Assembly (NCBI GenBank): GCA_030267565.1
Contig: BRXU01000004.1
Location: 3,974,501-4,038,500 of the forward strand
Direction: 5' to 3'
Length of the DNA stretch: 64,000 bases
Origin: Pleodorina starrii
Lineage: Eukaryota; Chlorophyta; Chlorophyceae; Chlamydomonadales; Volvocaceae
The first letter of the stretch is position 1, and every line of letters starts with the position of its first letter. A program made the translations under genes and the position numbers. Below the pieces are notes generated by a model, which was not told where the DNA came from, made no database searches, and saw only the letters and a list, made by a program, of their open reading frames with translations. Below, piece by piece: positions 46,201 through 58,727 of this stretch.

Positions 46201-47690
46201 GAAGCCAGTGGCTTCCCCGGCCCCGGGACAGCCAGAGCGGCAGCGCGCCGCCCGGCGCCGCCGCCGCCGCCGCCGCTGGCGGCGTCCTGGCTCGGCGGCG
46301 CACCGCCGCCAGCGCCCAGGACCCCACCCTGACCCGCCTGGAGCCTCTACCGGAGACGGAGTCGTGCCACCTTCGGTTGCCGCCGGACCACCCCGGTGGC
46401 TACCTGCTCCCCGCCGCCGTCGGCAGCGTCGGCGCAGCCGGCGCGCCGCCGCTGCCCTTCCTTGACAGCCTCCGGCCGCTGCTCATCACCCCCGCCGCCG
46501 GCGGCGGCGGCGGCGGCGGTGGTGCTGGCGGCGGCGGACGGCCCGAGTCGACGACGTTGGGTGTCTCCTCCGAGTCGCCGCCGATGCCTCTGGAGCCGCC
46601 GTCGCCGTCGACCGCCGCCGCGATCAGACGCAGCAGCGTCGTGAGCTTCGCCGGCTGCGACGACCCGTGCAGCGGCAATGGGGTGTGTGAGAGCGACAGC
46701 ATGCCTCGATCCCAACTGGCTGGCACCGCTGGCACCACTGGCACCGCTGGCGGCGGCGGCTCCGTGTCGCGGGTGAGCTACGTGTCGGCGATGAACGTCC
46801 CCGTGGATCCGGATTCCGCCAGGGTGGTGCCCGGATCCGAGGACCGGATCCTGGGCGCCGTCCTCCTGGCGGCAGAAAAGTACGGCAACGGCGGGGATAA
46901 GTACGACAAGCAGGACAAGTATGGCCGCTTCGCCAGCAGCGCCAGTATCGGCGACGCCGCCGCCGCGCAGGTTGAGCACAGCAGCGGCGGCTTCATACTG
47001 ATGCGCCGTGGGGGCGTGGGAATGGGCGGAATGGGCGGCGATGGCGCCGCCGCCACCGCTGCCGTCGGGCCATTCCGCGGCAACGTCGCCGGGAGGTACA
47101 GCAGCTTCTACGCGGGTCCCTCCGGGCTGCAGCACGGCGGATTGGCGGGGCCGCGGGGCTCCCGGTCGACCACATTTGGCGGCGGCGTCTCCGCGTCCTC
47201 ACTGCCCGACGGCGGCGGCGGCGGTGCCGCCGCCGCCAGCCGCAGCAGCGGCGGCTGCGGCGCCCTGCGCCGCAGCTACATGCCGTACTCTCCGCTCGCG
47301 ATGAGCCACACGGGGCTGCGAGGCTCCGGCGGCGACCGCGCGAGCGGCTTGCCGTACCCGCTGCCGTACGGCGCGCTGGACCCCCGACTGGACCTGTTGG
47401 CAACCGTCGGCAACGATATTTTCGGCACCGGAGGAGGCAGCGGCGGGGGCGGCATGCAGGGCAGCTCACCGGGGGCGCGGTCCCCGGCCACCACCCTGAC
47501 TGGCGCCGTGGGGGTCAGCCCGCGCAAGTCGGTCCGACGAGCCCACAGCCGCAATTTCACGACGCAGGAGTTGGAGGCGGTCTGGACGTCCATTCCGCTC
47601 TTCGGCGATGCGCTGCCGCCGTCGTCGATGGCATCACCGGCGGCGGCGCCGCCGCCGCCGCTGTACGACTTGTCCCCTGGGCTGCCTTGA
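37378..47690 (+). CDS. Giant TKL-like protein kinase with low-complexity arms
   Basis: Exons 37378-37807, 38056-38773, 39040-39468, 39999-41706, 41982-42146, 42620-43576, 43881-44177, 44581-44776, 45127-47690; in phase, 2,487 residues. Residues 1-1095 are Ala/Gly/Ser/Pro-rich with no known fold. The kinase domain (about 1099-1720) shows LIGRGCAGRVYKG, VVAVKVV (ATP Lys), TKEAALAYLLKHPNIV (helix C Glu), VFIVMELCPCGSL, LQYLHDNNVVHGDLKAANVM (catalytic HGD instead of HRD, Asn kept), VADFSHS (DFS instead of DFG), HAAPELF and DIYSLG-VVLWELYSGRKPYD. The layout resembles Raf/MAPKKK-like TKL kinases of volvocine algae. Two inserts break the domain: ~270 residues between strands 4 and 5, and a Gly-rich one after the catalytic loop. 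The ~770-residue tail is again low complexity. Mg-binding Asp is present, so activity is likely but altered. An upstream non-coding exon cannot be excluded. Confidence 0.87.
38721..38758. repeat. (GGGGAT)n coding repeat
   Basis: About six near-perfect hexamers inside kinase exon 2, giving an alternating Gly-Met run at the end of that exon. Confidence 0.85.
39601..39949. repeat. Long T/C-only tract in kinase intron 3
   Basis: About 350 bases made almost wholly of T and C (TTTTCT-like units) on the coding strand, inside the 530-base intron 39469-39998 and reaching to within 50 bases of its acceptor. Confidence 0.95.
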
Positions 47691-50600
47691 GGAGCATGTC
47701 GAGGTGGGCTGCGTTTGGGGGGCTGGCGAGGCGGTGTTTTGGTGTTGTCGGTGGCGGCGTGGGGCAGCGCTGTCGCTCGCAGGGCTCTCCGCGAAGAGGT
47801 GCACTCGAGTGGGGTCTGGGGTGGGGTTGCGGACTCCGCCCCACTCATTCTGGCGAGGTGGGGTTGCTGGCGCACTCCCGGGCGCAAGTGTGCGCAAGGT
47901 AAATGATATTAGGTTGCGAAGGTCGGATCATAGGGGTTTGGTATTGAGGAAGGTGTTGATGCCGACTAGGACAGGGAGGGCCGTCCGCAGATGGGAGGTT
48001 GTTGTGGAAGGGAGGGCGGCGGTACGGGTAGTCGCAGGGCACCCATGCTGCCGCCGTGTTTGGGTGTGATGGCGGGATGATGCGGGCGTGGCCTGGTGGC
48101 TGCGTGGTGTTGGCAGCTGCAGGCAGCTGCCGGATCCCGTAATAAGGCGTTAAGAGGCGCTTTTCGTATAAAAGGTATCTGCAAGGGCCGTGGAGAAGCG
48201 GTCCCCAAACTTGTCGGGCGTGTTGCGACAAACCGCGAACAGGGCGCGGACGCTGCCGAACGGGCGCCTAGCTCAAGTGGTGTCCAGGCCTCACTCTTGG
48301 CTTCTCGCGCAATATATTTTCTTCGTTTTCTGCATATTCCCGGAGTCCGGGAAGCATTGTGGCCCGGCTTTGCCCCGCGAGCCTCGACCGTTCGATTGCG
48401 CGTGCCCAACCGAAAGCGGTTTTTCCTGTTGCTTGTGGGCAGCGGACCGGATCCTGAGGGGTCGATGGCAGGGCTAGCATTCTAATTAGTCATTCTATAG
48501 TTCAATTTTAGAAGGTTGATCTCGCCTGTAAGGAGGCGTTGCCTTAGCGAATTTTTGAATTTGCCGCCATTTTAAGTGCTAGCTGTTAGGCTTCGTGCAA
48601 AAACGTCCTTTCCTACGTTATACCTGCAAAGAGTGTGTGGAAGCTTGAGAGACGGTTTTCTGGTTCACCGGAAGGTTCGCCGTTGTGGCTGTTGAGCGCT
48701 GTCGGCTTTGAGAGTTGCTCGCGCATACGTGTACATAGGGCTCGGCCCTTATCTAGATCTCATTCCGCCCGTGCAACCGGCGCATAATTATGTATGGGTT
48801 AATGGGAATGGGGAGGACAAACCCCGATGCGACCTGCCTGCGACGACAGCGCTGCATTCCTATCGACAGCTGGTGTCGATCCGGAGGGTGCGCACCCGGC
48901 AGAATTGACAAAACGTGCGTGTCACAGGATTGACGAAAACGTTAGACCTGTTGAGCACCCTCCTGTCGCTCCGTCCGCGCCGCTACTGCGCGCACGGCCA
49001 TCACAGCAAAACAATCATCTAGCGCTGACATCAATTATTTTTAGCTGTGGCAATGCTTGAAATACGATATAGAGAACCCCACGCGGCCCGTATTTGGCGG
49101 GCGGCAATGCCGCGGCGCGATTGCCGTCCGCTTCCGCGAGATAAGAGAGCAGGCGCCGACGAAGGGCGCTTAGAAATCCATGTACTGCCGTTACGGGCGC
49201 GGAGTGTTTGTTTTCTATGTCTGATAATCGGTTTCGTGGCAAGAGTGCAACCCCTTATGCTAACATCAGTGTGGTCGAGCTGGCAGAACGGGAGGAGGAG
49301 TGCAAGACATTGGCTTACTTTGCAATTGCCGCGTTCTTGGTTTTTGCAACCACGATGGAACTTGGGAGGTGCATTTGGCAGGGCAACCGTGAAGAGTTGG
49401 GCCCTGGGAGGGGATGTACGGCGGACCCTGCCAACTGACAGACTGTGCCAAGGCCCTCGAGCGCATGGCTTCGTGACGGTGTACGGCTGCATCTTTCATC
49501 CCTAACCTCGGCTCGTGGGTTTGCGTCGCGAAAGGACATTTAGAAAGCCATATGCTATCGCACGCTGAGGTCTGATCCATTATTCACGTAGGGTGACTGC
49601 CGTAGCGCCACACCGCCTTGTTTTGGTGGCTGCCCGATTCGGCTTGGCGGCGAGGATCGGTGGCTATGTGTAGCTAATTAGCCCATCTTGTGGTCAACTC
49701 GCCGGGACCTATAATAGACACATTGCTTGCGACAACCGCACCAACTTGTCACAAAGGAAGGGCCGGCATCGCAGGTTCCAGGGCGGCTACCTTCAAGGCG
49801 CCGTACAGTACGGCAAGCATGAACAGTGAACAGCGCGGCACCTCTTGACACATTCACATCGCATCTTGAAACGACACTTTATCTTGCGCAGCTTTGACGC
49901 CAGTGAAGCTCCAGGCCGACTGGCCATCAATTCCTTCTCCTCCTCCAGACTAGATGCCCCTGTGGTGTCGCATGCACACGCAGCGCGTACCTCCACCGCC
50001 AAAATGCAGAAATGACACGAAGCGCGCGGGGACGCAACCTGCACTACCGGTACTTGGCACCATCAATGCCAAAGACGCCCCGCTGCGCTCCAGCGGGGGC
50101 TCCATCACACGCTCGTCATTGATGTCCACAAAACAAAGCACCAGTAACCCTCGGGTTCACATGCAATGTGTAGCAGCAAGCAACGCACCGGGCCGGCACG
50201 TCTTCGTCGTCAGGCCTCCAAGCAACAGCGCGGCTGTGCTGCAGAGTTGGCACTAGAGCAGCCACCCAGTAATAAAAAATGAGGTCGAGCTCCCCACAAT
50301 CGGCCGCCAGCGGTATGGGGCAGCCAATTGCAGCAAAACACACGGCAAATGCCTAGGAACAAATACTTCTACTTGTAGACCAAAGGAAAACATTAAGGTG
50401 CGCCGTCGACCGGACGGATGCGCAGTAGCACCTGTACCACAAATCTAGACGGGAACTATACAAACGGCGGCCTGCCAGCCTACTGCACCTCAGCCAGCCA
50501 CTGCCAGCCTACTGCACGACTGCATCACCCGTCCTCGTCACGAGCTAGCCGTCGGCTGCCGAGCCGCGCGGAGGCATCGCGCAAAGCAGAGATGCAGGTC

Positions 50601-51192
50601 GGTCCACCCTTTATTTAGTGTTGTTGGCTCGTGCGCGTGCCTGCCGCCAGCACAGACAGCACCACGCAGTGGTGCGTGGTCTGGTCTGGGCGGCCAATCA
50701 AGTAAGGTGAGCTCTGGCGCCAGAGCCGCGCCTCCCTCCCACACGCAGCGAAGCTCGGGGTGAGCCGCGGCGGGCTGTGCGCGCTCCGCAGCAGCAGCCA
50801 CGCCTCCATGAGAAAAAGAATGCGAAACGCCACGCCCACCACCCATGCATCAGCACACAGCAGTTCATCAGCTACGCACATCCCTCCAAACCCAAGTCAA
50901 CCGTTCTCCCAAATGCACCCACAAAGCCCCCAAACCAGCATTCCGCTCGACATTCGGCGAGCAAGTGCAACCCTAAGACACCCCTCTGCCCGTCCACAGC
51001 TCCTGCCCCCATAGCCCCCCGCGCAATTCGGTAGCGGTGAGGCAGCCCGCCCCACACCCGCAGCCCACGCATTGATGCCGCGGCCCCTGCCCCATGACCC
51101 TGTCACCCCCCAACAGCAGCTGCAGCGGGAGCACCTGCCAGCACAGCACATCCCAGCCAGTTGCTCGCGCGGCGCGGCTTCCTCCAGCTTCC
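47691..51192. other. Gene-poor stretch, kinase 3' UTR and RETICULATA-like 3' UTR
   Basis: About 3.5 kb between two stop codons on opposite strands. The left 840 bases are probably the kinase 3' UTR. The right 600 to 1,400 bases may be the RETICULATA-like 3' UTR. A small plus-strand frame at 49217-49438 and a coding-like minus-strand segment at 49990-50150 are described under findings. A 19-base CTGCCAGCCTACTGCAC repeat occurs twice between 50465 and 50520. Confidence 0.4.
48527..48531 (+). terminator. Candidate poly(A) signal of kinase gene
   Basis: TGTAA about 837 bases after the kinase stop, in a local AT-rich dip. It is the first plus-strand TGTAA I found there. Confidence 0.4.
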
Positions 51193-54100
51193 TCAGTGCT
51201 CCGCTGCCTTGGCCTCGCCCGAGGCCTTCTGCATGCCGCACAGACGCGCGAAGTCCACCCAGAGCAGGCTGCCCACAAAAGTGTTGCCGGTGCGCGCGGC
51301 GAAGGACAGCAGGTGGCACAGCTGTGGCTGGCCCTTGAACATCGCCTCAATACCGCGCTCCTCGATGATGCCGGCGATAATCTGGGAGTTGGGAGGGAAG
51401 TAGCGGTCAAGTCAGAATTTACAAGGGCAAAGGGAAACCAAACAGGGTGAGATGAACAAAGCGAGCGGATTTAATGAATGAACGAAGTGCGGAATAGTCG
51501 AAGTAGCGGCGGCGAAATGGATCAGGGTAAAGCTTTCGGTTCCTTCGGCAGGAAAAGGACGGGATTAGGAGCTGAAGACAGGGGTCCGTGGGTGCGATTT
51601 GGAAAACTCTTTCGCCGACAAAGAAAACTTTTCAGAAAGGACAGCCGCGAAACAAGGGGTACGGCATTACGACGACGTCCACCCCGCCCTGCCCCACGGA
51701 ACGCTTCATGCTGCGCTTCGCTCGCTCGCCATGCTCCAATCATCCTGATCTCACCTGGTATCGGAGGTTGCTCGATATGCTCATGTACACACCGTACGCC
51801 GCTGACGTGGCCGCCACGTTCTGGGGCGCGTTGGGCGGCGCCAGCGTGGGATCCAACATCTGGCGGACCGCCAGGAGCGCGTTCGTGACGCCCACGCCTG
51901 AGGGGAAGGAAGGGAAAACCGAGGATACGCACGTTTTACTGCCGCAATTTCATCTCTGTATTCTCATACCTCAGTGTATCCTTATATCCAGCCACCCGCT
52001 TTGCTACACTGTACGGAAACTGCAATCCCTGTGACCACTCTGGTGCCGATGTAACGTCGAGGAAACTGCCCGCCCGCCCTCCCAGACGGCCGCAGCCACT
52101 AGCAGCCACTAGCCAACTAATGCGCGTCGCTGCAGCAACCCCTCCGCCATCCTCCGGCACCTACCAATCATGGAGGCGCAGAAGCCCACGCCCAGCAGCT
52201 TGGAGCCGTTGCGCAGGATGGCGCCCAGCCGCTGCGTGAGCGTAAAGGGCTCCATGCCCGGCGGGACCTTTTGGAAAGCGTTGTCGGGGCACCGCGCGAA
52301 GAAATTCGCGAGGGCGTTGCTGGAGACGGCGCGGGGCCTGCAGGACGCATACGGCACCGAGAAACCGTTCAGCTTGGTGACCGACCGCTGCCGCGGGCGA
52401 GCCAGCCAGCCGGCCGGCAGGCCAGCTGGTCGATGGTGCTTGCGTGCAGGCTGCCAGGCTCGCGGCCCGACGCCCGCCCGTCAGCCGGAACTCCAAGAGT
52501 CAACTGGGCCCGTTTGCCGTCGTCTCCGTATATAACTTATTTTAATTCCAAGCCAGGCGCGCCGACCCCTTAGCCCACACCCCCAACCGCTTCCCGAGGG
52601 AGCTTTTCGCAGCACAGCACACCCACTCCGCTGCGAACACGCGCGCAGCGCGGCCACGGCAGCGCGTTGACAACATATGCACGACAACGTCACGCATACC
52701 TGTACGACAACGTCGGCGCGGGCAACCACGTGAGCATGAAGTCGGCGATGATGGCCATGAGCGTGTTGGCAAACACAAAGTCAGCCTCCTTGACAAAGTT
52801 CTCCTTGCGCTTGGTGTACTCGGCGGTGAGCTTCATGACCACGCCGATGCCAATCTCAATGCCCAGCTTGACGAAGAAGGACGGGTCCGCCAGCAGGCGC
52901 TCGCGGAAGCCTACATGTGGGGGCGCGATGGCGATGGGGCCGAGCCAGGAAGGTTGGCGATAGGCCAGGGAGGAGCACGGCATCACCAGACCGGGGTTTG
53001 CACGATGCGTGTACAGCGCAGGCCGCGGCGAGGGGGCCACTGCATCCTGCAGTCCTGATCCGGCCCCATCGACTGCCGCTGGTGACGCCCCGGGCTTCGC
53101 GCGGAGAGACGGACCGCGGCATGCCGCCCTCTAGCTTGCTGCTTGCACCGTCCCGGGCGTCGAGGCAGCAGCAGCAAATGGCAGCAACGACGCCCCCGCA
53201 TCCAGGTGCGCTTTCCCAGTGCGAATCGCCCGAGCAGGCAGATGCTTCGGGTCGCCCGTCGGGGGCCCGTTTCGGGTCGCTGTCGCCTGCCGCCGCGTGG
53301 GTGCAGAGAACAGGCGACGACAGGCCAGCGGGATGGGCTACGCTGATCCGACAGAACTGCCATATCCAACTCAGCCGCGTAGCTACGAGCCCAACGTTTT
53401 CCTTGTCGCGGCGCTAGCCATGTGATAGGATAGGGCGGGAGCGAGGGCCGCGGCGCGCACTACACGCGGCAGGTGGACTATGGATAGCCACCATGTGGGT
53501 TTCCTCATCGGGCAGTGCCGTAAGTGATGTGCGCCCTGCAACGGCGCAGCAGGCCGCTGACTCATTGATTCAGCGCGGTGCGTGTTCGCCCTTACTGGCC
53601 CCACATACACACAAACACGCCGGCCGATGCGTTGGCCCCTTGCCCCGATGCTTGCCCGACCCACGACGCCATACGGCCCTGCGTACAAGGCTGCATCAAC
53701 CTAATAATGCAAGCTCCCACTGCCTTGTTTACCAAGCTCCTTCTGTTCTGGAGTTTGGCCTTTTTACATAGCGCACACCGCCTCCCTTCGCGTATCCCCT
53801 TGCATCTTTGCCTACTTGCTTTTCAGCCCCTACGGAGCGCAGCCCCCTGTGACCCTGACCGACCAGATGTATCTCACCATCAATGCCCCAAACCAGCCGC
53901 GCCAGGACGTTGGCCTCCATGCTAAAATACCGCTGCAGGATCTCGGGCGTTACCTGCGCGCCCAAAGAGATGCATCCGAACGTGTTCACCGGATGCTAGC
54001 AAGGACAGCGCCGGCGCATTATGCTCTGTTCTGTGCACGTGCCGCGTCGCCTTGGCAATGCGGCCGTGGGCTGTTACAAAGCAGGGACGTATGGCGTACT

Positions 54101-54752
54101 GTCCAAGACGCAGGTACATGGCGTGGGTCTATCCAGTACACTCACCCTGTTTGTGAGAAGACCCAGTTTAAAATCGGCGGGGAAACTATCCACGCTGCGG
54201 CCCGCTGCAGCGAGAAGGGCCACAATCTTCGGGTCCATGGGCTTTCCTCCTGTGTGTGGCAAGCGAGTGCTGAAACCCGTAAAACACAGCGTTCACACCT
54301 GCGGCCCAGGCAGTCACCCTGAAGGAGCCTCACCGTCGCCGTTGCTGCCACCACCGCCGCCGCCACCGCCACCGCCTCCAGAACCGTTGTGGCCCACCCC
54401 GTTGCCATCCCCACCGCCCAGGGCTACAACCGGCACTTGCGCCGGCTCGTCCTTTGGCACCGCCGCCCGCTCTGCGTAATTGTAAACATAGGATGTCGGT
54501 TTTACAATGTATTGGGCTGCGTAATCCTGGCCGCCATATGCCGGCGTGTCACGCAGGTGATGCACTGACCACAGGCATCAGAATTTTTCAATTGCTCTTA
54601 CCTGGAATGCTGGCATTTTCCGCGGCTACACGGCATGCGAACGGCGCGCGCCTAACGACACCGGGGCCGGCCGGGCCATGCAATTGTTGCGGCGCCATTC
54701 TTGTGTTCCGCACAGCTGATGCCGCGGGAACGCCTAACCCAACACCACGCAT
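51193..54752 (-). CDS. RETICULATA-related (DUF3411) plastid membrane protein
   Basis: Plant RETICULATA/RER proteins sit in the plastid envelope and affect mesophyll and leaf development; the molecular role is not settled. Exons in reading order: 54752-54602, 54471-54334, 54249-54146, 53953-53878, 52910-52700, 52337-52165, 51897-51755, 51381-51193; in phase, 394 residues. Residues 1-45 look like a transit peptide (MRGVGLGVPAASAVR, no acids). A Gly run at 75-95, typical of the family, precedes VALLAAAGRSVDSFPADF and TPEILQRYFSMEANVLARL. The DUF3411 core follows: GFRERLLADPSFFVKLGIEI, KLTAEYTKRKENF, ANTLMAIIADFMLTWLPAPT, FFARCPDNAFQK, TQRLGAILRNGSKLLGVGF, VGVTNALLAVRQ, NVAATSAAYGVYMSISSNLR and the closing ARTGNTFVGSLLWVDFARL. 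Intron 4 is long (967 bases) and holds nothing I can name. Start chosen as the ATG that opens the transit-like stretch. Confidence 0.93.
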
Positions 54753-55982
54753 GCTAAAATTTTGCATTCCTCAAGTTTCAGAGTTGGAGAATCTTTTCCT
54801 TCCTACCCCTCCAACGTGATGTCGGAGACCGCAGCCAGACGTCGCAACTATGCAAGGCAGAACTCCAATGCTTAAAAACAGACAAGTAAGTGTAAACTCT
54901 GCATAAAGGAAAAGGTTTGCACGCCCAAATTACATGGACGTCGTGATTGAATTCACGTGTGCGCTCGGTGGATCACGCGGGGGGCCCAAACTGGCCCAAA
55001 TGAAACTGCAGCAACCGTGTGAGACCGCCAGGAAATGAATTACACGCACGAAGTGTAAACATTACCATAATGCCCAAAATTAGAATTTTAAGAAACACAA
55101 CTGTGCGACTTAGCGCATGGACAGCCGGGGCGATCCTTTCATGTACCGGAAATTCATCAGCGGAAACGACACAATTTGACAGGGCCATATGCTAGGATTG
55201 CTAATGGCCGAACCGTGGGCCACTTGCTGGAACTGCCTATGGCCGTGGGCCATGAGGGCCGAGACGTCTTGCCTGTGTACGTAGCCCGAGACACGCCAAC
55301 GCAATTCCTTACATGTGCTCTGAAGCCATTGCCCGTGGCGATGACATTCAGTAATCGGTATATTCAGGCCGGAGCGACCCGACGTTCACCCTCATCTGGC
55401 AGCTTACATGGTTCAGAGCTGCGTCGCGGTAGCCCGGCGCAGACGGGCTACGAGTCATCTGTTACCACGCAGCGAGAGTCCAACCTGACCATTGAACTGT
55501 CCTCCTGCCCGAATATGCCTTGACCAACTCGATTCCCAAGTCCCATATATGGTCCTGTCGCTCAGCAGCACTTGCTAGGCGGCGGACCGCCAGACATCAG
55601 TGCAGCACTCGAATGTCCACGTATGCGTTGCCACCCACGCCCACCTGCACTCGTCGTAAGAACCCGCACACGTCCATGTGCGAGACAGCTGGACGCCAGT
55701 CGCAAACAAACAACACTCGTCGCCTCTTCCGTCACCGCAACCGAGTACCCGTCTAGGAGCCCCTCGTACCCCCCAAGCTCCCCAATTTTCCATTTGAACC
55801 TGCCCAAGCGCTTTCTTCACGTAACGAGCTAGTCCTCTAGCCCTCAGTGCACGACGAGGGAACTATCAGGCCCGTCCTCAGAAGAGCGTTAGTAAGAAGC
55901 GGTAATGGTTAAAAGATCCCAGCGTCAGCAAGCGGCATCAAACGAATCAGCTATATTAATCAATATGTACGCGGGCCACGAG
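54753..55982. other. Intergenic, C3-like 3' UTR to RETICULATA-like promoter
   Basis: Both flanking genes are on the minus strand. Minus-strand TGTAA motifs (TTACA) occur at 55404-55408, 55309-55313 and 55040-55044 and could end the C3-like transcript. No gene seen; the left part is AT-rich. Confidence 0.4.
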
Positions 55983-58727
55983 TTACATGGCGCCGCTCGC
56001 TGCCGCCGAGGCCGTGTTCGCGTACTTGACGGTTAGAAGCCGGCCCCGCGGGTCGGTGGGCACAGAGACCTGGCTGTCGAGGGTGCGGATCGCCTTCTCC
56101 GCGTCCGTGCGGTTCTCATACGTGAGGAATGCGCAACCCTTGGATTTGCCCTGGTGGCGCAGGATCACCAGCTCAAGAATGTTGCCGAGGGGGCTGAAGA
56201 TTGGCCAGAGGTCCGTCTCATTCGCCTCGAACGGCACCTGTTTGGGTGGGTTATGAACACAGCGGTTACCCTTCCGGGCCAACAAGTTTCCCAGACACAT
56301 ATACGCCGTAATGCTTGCATCTGGTGCTCGCAGCCGGTCACAACACGTATCTGAGCTAAAATCACCACCAGGTCTGCAAATGACAGCGCGCACCTGGCCG
56401 ATGAAGAGCTTCCAGGCCTTGGGCCCCTCCTGTAGCCCGGCCGGCTTGTTCATGCCCATGCCGCCGCCCATGCCGAGGCCCATCATACCCATGCCGGCCA
56501 TGAGGCCGCCGCCCATAGCTCCCATGCCGCCCATCCCGCCCATGGCCCCCATGCCGCCCATGCCCGCCGCGCCGAGGCCTTGTGCGCCGGCCATGCCAGC
56601 AGCGCCCGCCATCGCCTGTTGTGCGCCTTGCCCTGGGATGCCGCCCATCCCCTGCACAGTACCATGAAACACATGGAGAAGTGTTTGCCGACGATAGCAC
56701 GGAGTACAGCAAATTCACACCAAGCCGTGCAAATCCCGGGCTTCTTTCAGTCTCCGATGACACAAGGACCCTCGGGCAAGGGATCTGCCACAAGGACAAA
56801 GGACCCTCGGGCAAAATGCCAGCGCTGCATGTTTGCGCGTAACGCTCTTGGGGACGCCTTAATGCTCTCGAAAGAATCCGCCTTGCAGACGGTGCAGCAG
56901 CATGACAAAATTGCTCGTCGCAATCTTGGATTGCCTAAGCAGCAGCAACTAACATGCCAACCATCCCATAAACGTACCTGCATGCCCGCCATGCCTGCCA
57001 TCATCCCCATGTTGCCATAGCCCATGGCCGCCATGGTGTTCATGTCATAGCCCATGGCCGACGCCACGGCGTACGGGTTGTAGCCCGCAGCTGCCATGCC
57101 CGCCATGCCCATGGCGCCAGGGCCAGCTGCGCCAGTAAACGTGCGCTTGTTGCCCGCGGGGCCGCCTCCAGGGAAGCCCTGCTGCCCGTCCATAGCGCCA
57201 AACTGACGCTTCTGCCCACCGGGCCCCATGCCCGGGTCCATCACCTTGGCGTCCGCAAACTTGACGACCATCGGGGTGGTCGCGCCCTCGATCAGCGTCT
57301 GCCCGTTCAGCGACAGCATGGCGTTCTCTGCTTGCGACCAGCGCTCGAAGGTCACGAAAGCGCAACCTGAATGTGTGTGGACAAAAAACGGCCGAAGCTT
57401 ACATACAAGACATGGCGGCCTAATGAAACACATGCCAAAAACGAGACAATTGCCCTTCGTGCAAAGCCAAGGTACGTCCATGGCACGGTTACGAGTCCTC
57501 GTGGCAAAACAAGTCATGCAGTGTAGCCGTAGCAACGTAGCCGTAATGGCGGCCGCCGAGCCCGAAACCCCAACCCGTTACACCTGGCGCGTTGCCCTTG
57601 TTGAGCACATGGACGTCGGTGATGTTGCCGAACGGCGCGAAGAGCGTCCGAATGTGTTGCTCAGTGGTATGTTGCGGGATCTGTGGCCGCAAGGGGGCGG
57701 GGTTAGGAATGGTTCAGCTCAATGTACCAAGGCTGAACGTCTCTGCTGTGGCCACTACTAACGACAAGTAAGAAGAGCGCAACAATGGTTGCGGCATGTG
57801 CACGTGGCAGCGGCATGGCGCATGCAAGGGTGACGGCACAGGGTACGGCAGCAAGGGTGGCGGCAGGCAAGGCTGCTGTGCGGTGCGATTTCCCCCAGCC
57901 CCGGCACTCTTAACAAGCCACAAAACAGCCAAGAACACGAGTGCTGCGCTGTCGGTTTGCCTCAGAAGACTGCCCGCTACTTGAGTTGCGTATACACCTA
58001 AACAAGCATATAAGGCTGTGCCACTGTATCTGCGCTGAGCTGTGGACGCCGGATTTGTGAACGCCACCGCAAAACTGGCGCTGGTGGAGCTGGGCAAAGT
58101 CCGAGTAACGCCCTCGAGCACTCGATCAACAAGCTTGATGGTGCGCCAGTTGTATTATGTCCAATTCGAGACGGAGCAGGCTACATGATGGGCTGTCGCC
58201 TGCTGAGACCTGGTGCCCGTCCGATTGTTCGCGCTAAAATTTCCGGCTGATCGGACTGACCTACTTCAAACTTACGCGGAAACGCGACAACAACAGACCC
58301 AAATGCAGCACATGCACTTAGACACGGTAACTAGCGTGTGAAAAGCATGGTTAGTCTAAAGGCGACGCGACGGCACCAACACCTGTCCGACAAACAACTT
58401 CTTCGGCGCCACGCCCATCACTGGACCATCGCCACGCCCACGTGGAGGATCCGCAAACTTCACGAGCAGCGTCCGGCCTCCTCCCAGGTTCGCTGTACCA
58501 TTTTCGTGCTCGATGGCTAGTTCTGCCTCCGCCCATCGGTCATAGGTCACCATCGCGCAGCCTTTGCTGCGTCCGTCCTGGCCAGTAATGAGGGCGCACT
58601 TCTTGATGGTGCCATACTTGGAGAAGATAGCAAAGACCTGGTCCTGAGTGACCTCGTGGGGGACCTGGCCCACGAACACCTTGGGCTCAGCGCAGACGGC
58701 CTCTGGCTTCGTCATGCCCATGACCAT
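55983..58727 (-). CDS. C3: Three-RRM CELF-type RNA-binding protein, CHLAMY1 C3-like
   Basis: In Chlamydomonas, CHLAMY1 is a circadian RNA-binding heteromer; its C3 subunit has three RRMs like vertebrate CUG-BP and the complex binds UG repeats (seven or more) in 3' UTRs. Exons in reading order: 58727-58383, 57680-57584, 57366-56978, 56651-56394, 56237-55983; in phase, 447 residues. RRM1 (about 12-95) has KVFVGQVPHEVT and SKGCAMVTY; RRM2 (about 108-195) KKLFVGQIPQHTTEQ and GCAFVTFERW; RRM3 (about 355-440) WKLFIGQVPFEANETDLW and KSKGCAFLTYENR. The RRM2-RRM3 linker is rich in Gly and Met (repeats of GGMGAM), the spacing typical of CELF/Bruno proteins. Each RRM is split by or starts at an intron at the FVGQ/FIGQ motif. 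The start is the first of three close ATGs (MVMGM); an extra upstream exon is possible. Family very sure; identity as C3 itself is inference. Confidence 0.9.

Noticed and set aside
55983..55988. TGTAA overlapping the C3-like stop codon as the true poly(A) signal
   Set aside because: Cleavage there would leave almost no 3' UTR; later TGTAA copies are better placed.
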